Source of the DNA: UBA2289 sp041677365 | GTDB lineage: Bacteria; Bacillota_I; Bacilli_A; Izemoplasmatales; Hujiaoplasmataceae | NCBI GenBank assembly: GCA_041677365.1 | Contig: JBAYQC010000021.1 | Location: 1 to 15,246 of the forward strand | Direction of reading: 5' to 3' | DNA length: 15,246 nt | In this document: positions 13,506 to 15,246 of the stretch, in pieces | How positions within the stretch are numbered: position 1 is the stretch's first letter | How the letters are laid out: each line of letters begins with the position of its first letter | Notes under the pieces: model-generated | Seen by the model: only the letters and a program-made list of their open reading frames with translations | Told to the model about the DNA's origin: nothing | Databases searched by the model: none | Position numbers and translations under genes: made by a program

Positions 13506-14660
13506 ATGAAAAAGTATATTTATATTTCTATGATAGTAGTAGGAATCCTTGGATTTTTATTTGTTAATGAAAGTACTGAAATAAGTGAAGATCAAGAATT
13601 GATAGTTGAGGAAAGACAATCTACAGATTCTTCGGAAGGACAAGAGCTATTTTACGCTGAAATAAGAGGAGAAGTCCGTTATCCAGGAGTCTACTTAGTT
13701 CCGGAAAATTCAATCGTAAGAACGTTGATTGAATCTGCAGGTGGTTTGAATGAAACCGCAGATATAAGTGGAGTTAATCAAGCAGAAAAACTTGAGCCCC
13801 ACTCGCTAATAAAAATACCAGCTAAAACCGTGGAGTTTAATGACAGTTTTAAAAAGCAAACTGTATTCGTTGATATTAAAGGAGAAGTTGTTAATCCCGG
13901 TGTATATGAAGTAGTGGAAGGAACTAGAGTATTTGAACTGATTGAATTAGCAGGAGGTTTAAATAGTGGTGCTAATGTAATAAGTATTAATCAATCACAA
14001 GTAGTAATTGATGGAATGAGCATTACAATTCCTAAAACGGATAATCCAAACGAAAATTTAATTTCAGTTCAAATCTATGGCGAAGTAAAAAAACCTGGAT
14101 ACTACAAAATCGCTCAGGGTTCATTAACAAGTGATTTAATTAACCTTGCTGGTGGAGTGCTACCTAATGCAGATTTATCGGAATTAAATTTAAATAAAAC
14201 TTTAGTTGCTGGAGAAGTAATCCAAATAGAAGCTTTTGCTGAAATTGAGATGATTTATGTTAGCATCAAAGGTGAGGTAGTTTCTCCTGGAAGCTATTAT
14301 GTTGAGGAAACGATTTCTGTAAAAGATCTTATCTATCTAGCTGGGGGTTTAACCCCAGATGCAAATATCAGTTCTATCAATTATAATCAAACTCTAGTGT
14401 TAGGTTCGATTGTAAATATTTTGAGTAATGAAGAGGCTGATTATAACCCGGTTTTAAATAATCCTGAAGGATTAATTAATATTAACACTGCCAACTTGGA
14501 TGAACTGATGAGCTTACCTGGTATTGGCGAAATTATTGGTCAAAGAATCATTGATTACCGTAATGAATTTGGATATTTTCAAACAAAAGAAGATATAAAA
14601 TTAGTCTCCGGGATAAAAGATAGCATTTATGAACAGATTAAAGACGATATTACTATCTGA
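13506..14660 (+). CDS. comEA: Competence protein ComEA, DNA receptor with four SLBB repeats
   Basis: Membrane-anchored receptor that binds double-stranded DNA during transformation and passes it to ComEC. 384 residues, against about 205 in B. subtilis. Seen: an N-terminal membrane anchor (about 4-20), a short acidic linker, then four SLBB-type units at about 49-106, 119-177, 187-243 and 250-306. Each has the pattern GEV-x2-PG-x-Y ... LI-x2-AGG ... N. The C-terminal double helix-hairpin-helix DNA-binding domain (322-383) contains NINTANLDELMSLPGIGEIIGQRI and FGYFQTKEDIKLVSGI. B. subtilis ComEA has one SLBB unit. Start ATG 13506 is fixed by its Shine-Dalgarno site; an upstream TTG at 13434 lies in a terminator stem. 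The end overlaps comEC by 32 nt; comEB is absent. No clear promoter is visible in the 78 nt upstream. Confidence 0.93.
   Translation: MKKYIYISMIVVGILGFLFVNESTEISEDQELIVEERQSTDSSEGQELFYAEIRGEVRYPGVYLVPENSIVRTLIESAGGLNETADISGVNQAEKLEPHSLIKIPAKTVEFNDSFKKQTVFVDIKGEVVNPGVYEVVEGTRVFELIELAGGLNSGANVISINQSQVVIDGMSITIPKTDNPNENLISVQIYGEVKKPGYYKIAQGSLTSDLINLAGGVLPNADLSELNLNKTLVAGEVIQIEAFAEIEMIYVSIKGEVVSPGSYYVEETISVKDLIYLAGGLTPDANISSINYNQTLVLGSIVNILSNEEADYNPVLNNPEGLININTANLDELMSLPGIGEIIGQRIIDYRNEFGYFQTKEDIKLVSGIKDSIYEQIKDDITI
13650..14423 (+). repeat. Four tandem SLBB-coding units within comEA
   Basis: Units lie at about 13650-13823, 13860-14036, 14064-14234 and 14253-14423. They are similar in protein (GEV..PG.Y and LAGG motifs) but well diverged in DNA, so the expansion looks old and not a recent slippage event. 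Confidence 0.8.
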
Positions 14661-15246
14661 TTCTTCTAAGTACATACATTTAGGAATTTGTATAGCTTGT
14701 TATCTAATTGCTAAAACTAGTTTTATAGCAATAATTATATTATTGATATATCTTGGTTTTTTGTTTAAAAGAAGCAAAAATATGCTTATTTATGCACTGA
14801 TTGTATGTTTTATAATTGAAATCCAAACAACAATTATAAATCAAAAATCGTTAATTGATAACGGAACAATAATCGCTATTAAAGACAATCATTTAATCAT
14901 CAGAAATAATGGTAAACATTTGGTCTATGTTGATAACCCTGAAGATTATAAAGTTGGAATTGAGGTTAACTTAAATCTTGAAACAATAACAAATGATCAA
15001 AAGAATCTGCTTGGGGGTTTTGATTATCAGCGATATTTAAAATCACAAGGTATTTTTACCGTTTCTCGAGCGAAGCAAATCGAAGTGGTAAGAGAGCTAA
15101 AAATTAAAGAACTTATCCCAGTTAAATTGAGTGAGTATTTTCATAGCAATTATTCTGAAAAAACAGCAGGTTATTTAGATTTATTTATCTTAGGGATAAA
15201 TGATGATTTAGAAATAGACCTTTATCAAAAGACAACTAACTTAGGA
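14629..15246 (+). CDS. comEC: Competence protein ComEC, N-terminal part (3'-truncated by window)
   Basis: Inner-membrane channel that carries single-stranded DNA into the cytoplasm in transformation. The frame is open from ATG 14629 to the last base, giving 206 residues of a protein usually 700-800 long. Seen: hydrophobic segments at about 15-30, 31-46 and 51-67, and a beta-rich DUF4131 region with the signature GGFDYQRYLKSQGIF (129-143). LDLFILGINDDLEIDLYQKTTNLG at the cut end matches the start of the Competence channel domain. ATG 14629 is the first start after an in-frame stop at 14614. It overlaps comEA by 32 nt and has only a weak GGGA site 15 nt upstream, so its translation is probably coupled to comEA. 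Confidence 0.9.
   Translation, partial: MNRLKTILLSDSSKYIHLGICIACYLIAKTSFIAIIILLIYLGFLFKRSKNMLIYALIVCFIIEIQTTIINQKSLIDNGTIIAIKDNHLIIRNNGKHLVYVDNPEDYKVGIEVNLNLETITNDQKNLLGGFDYQRYLKSQGIFTVSRAKQIEVVRELKIKELIPVKLSEYFHSNYSEKTAGYLDLFILGINDDLEIDLYQKTTNLG

Overview
The window is AT-rich DNA with one co-oriented (+ strand) block of housekeeping genes in a Bacillus/Listeria-like order. UGA serves as a stop for several genes (alaS, trhP1, yqeH, rsfS, comEA), so the standard bacterial code (table 11) applies and Mycoplasma/Spiroplasma-type UGA=Trp reading does not. Strong AAGAGGTGAG-type ribosome binding sites, an alanine T-box and the com locus point to a Firmicutes-related bacterium. Two cell-wall genes that stand in this neighbourhood in Bacillus (mltG beside the DUF1292 gene, and a penicillin-binding protein gene beside greA/mtnN) are absent while their flanking genes remain. 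I infer a reduced, perhaps wall-less lineage close to the Mollicutes root (Izemoplasma/Haloplasma/Acholeplasma-like). This is an inference from gene order, not a proven assignment.

Layout: (1) 1-1290, the C-terminal part of a RecD2-type helicase, cut by the window start. (2) 1296-8205, a strong promoter, an alanine T-box leader (1339-1555) and a tightly packed operon: alaS, ruvX, DUF1292 (yrzB), trmR, trhP1, trhP2, udk. (3) About 8210-10089, an extended -10 promoter, then greA, mtnN and a YgjP-like metallohydrolase gene, closed by an intrinsic terminator. (4) 10116-13456, a TAGACA/TATAAT promoter, then yqeG, yqeH, yqeK, rsfS and yqeM, closed by a second terminator. (5) 13457-15246, a second hairpin, then comEA and the start of comEC, which runs off the window end.

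How the genes work together: the second operon couples alanyl-tRNA supply (alaS under a tRNA-Ala-sensing leader) with the enzymes that hydroxylate and methylate wobble uridine 34 (TrhP1/TrhP2, then TrmR), plus Holliday junction/rRNA processing (RuvX) and pyrimidine salvage (Udk). The fourth block is a ribosome-assembly and stress group (YqeH, RsfS, YqeK). The last block is DNA uptake: ComEA, here with four SLBB repeats instead of the usual one, feeding the ComEC channel.

I see no mobile element, CRISPR array, prophage, tRNA or rRNA gene, and no clearly new system. The points most worth following are the four-SLBB ComEA, the possible link between the Ala T-box and U34 modification, the symmetric elements at two promoters, the repeated 8-nt gene overlaps, and the pattern of missing genes.
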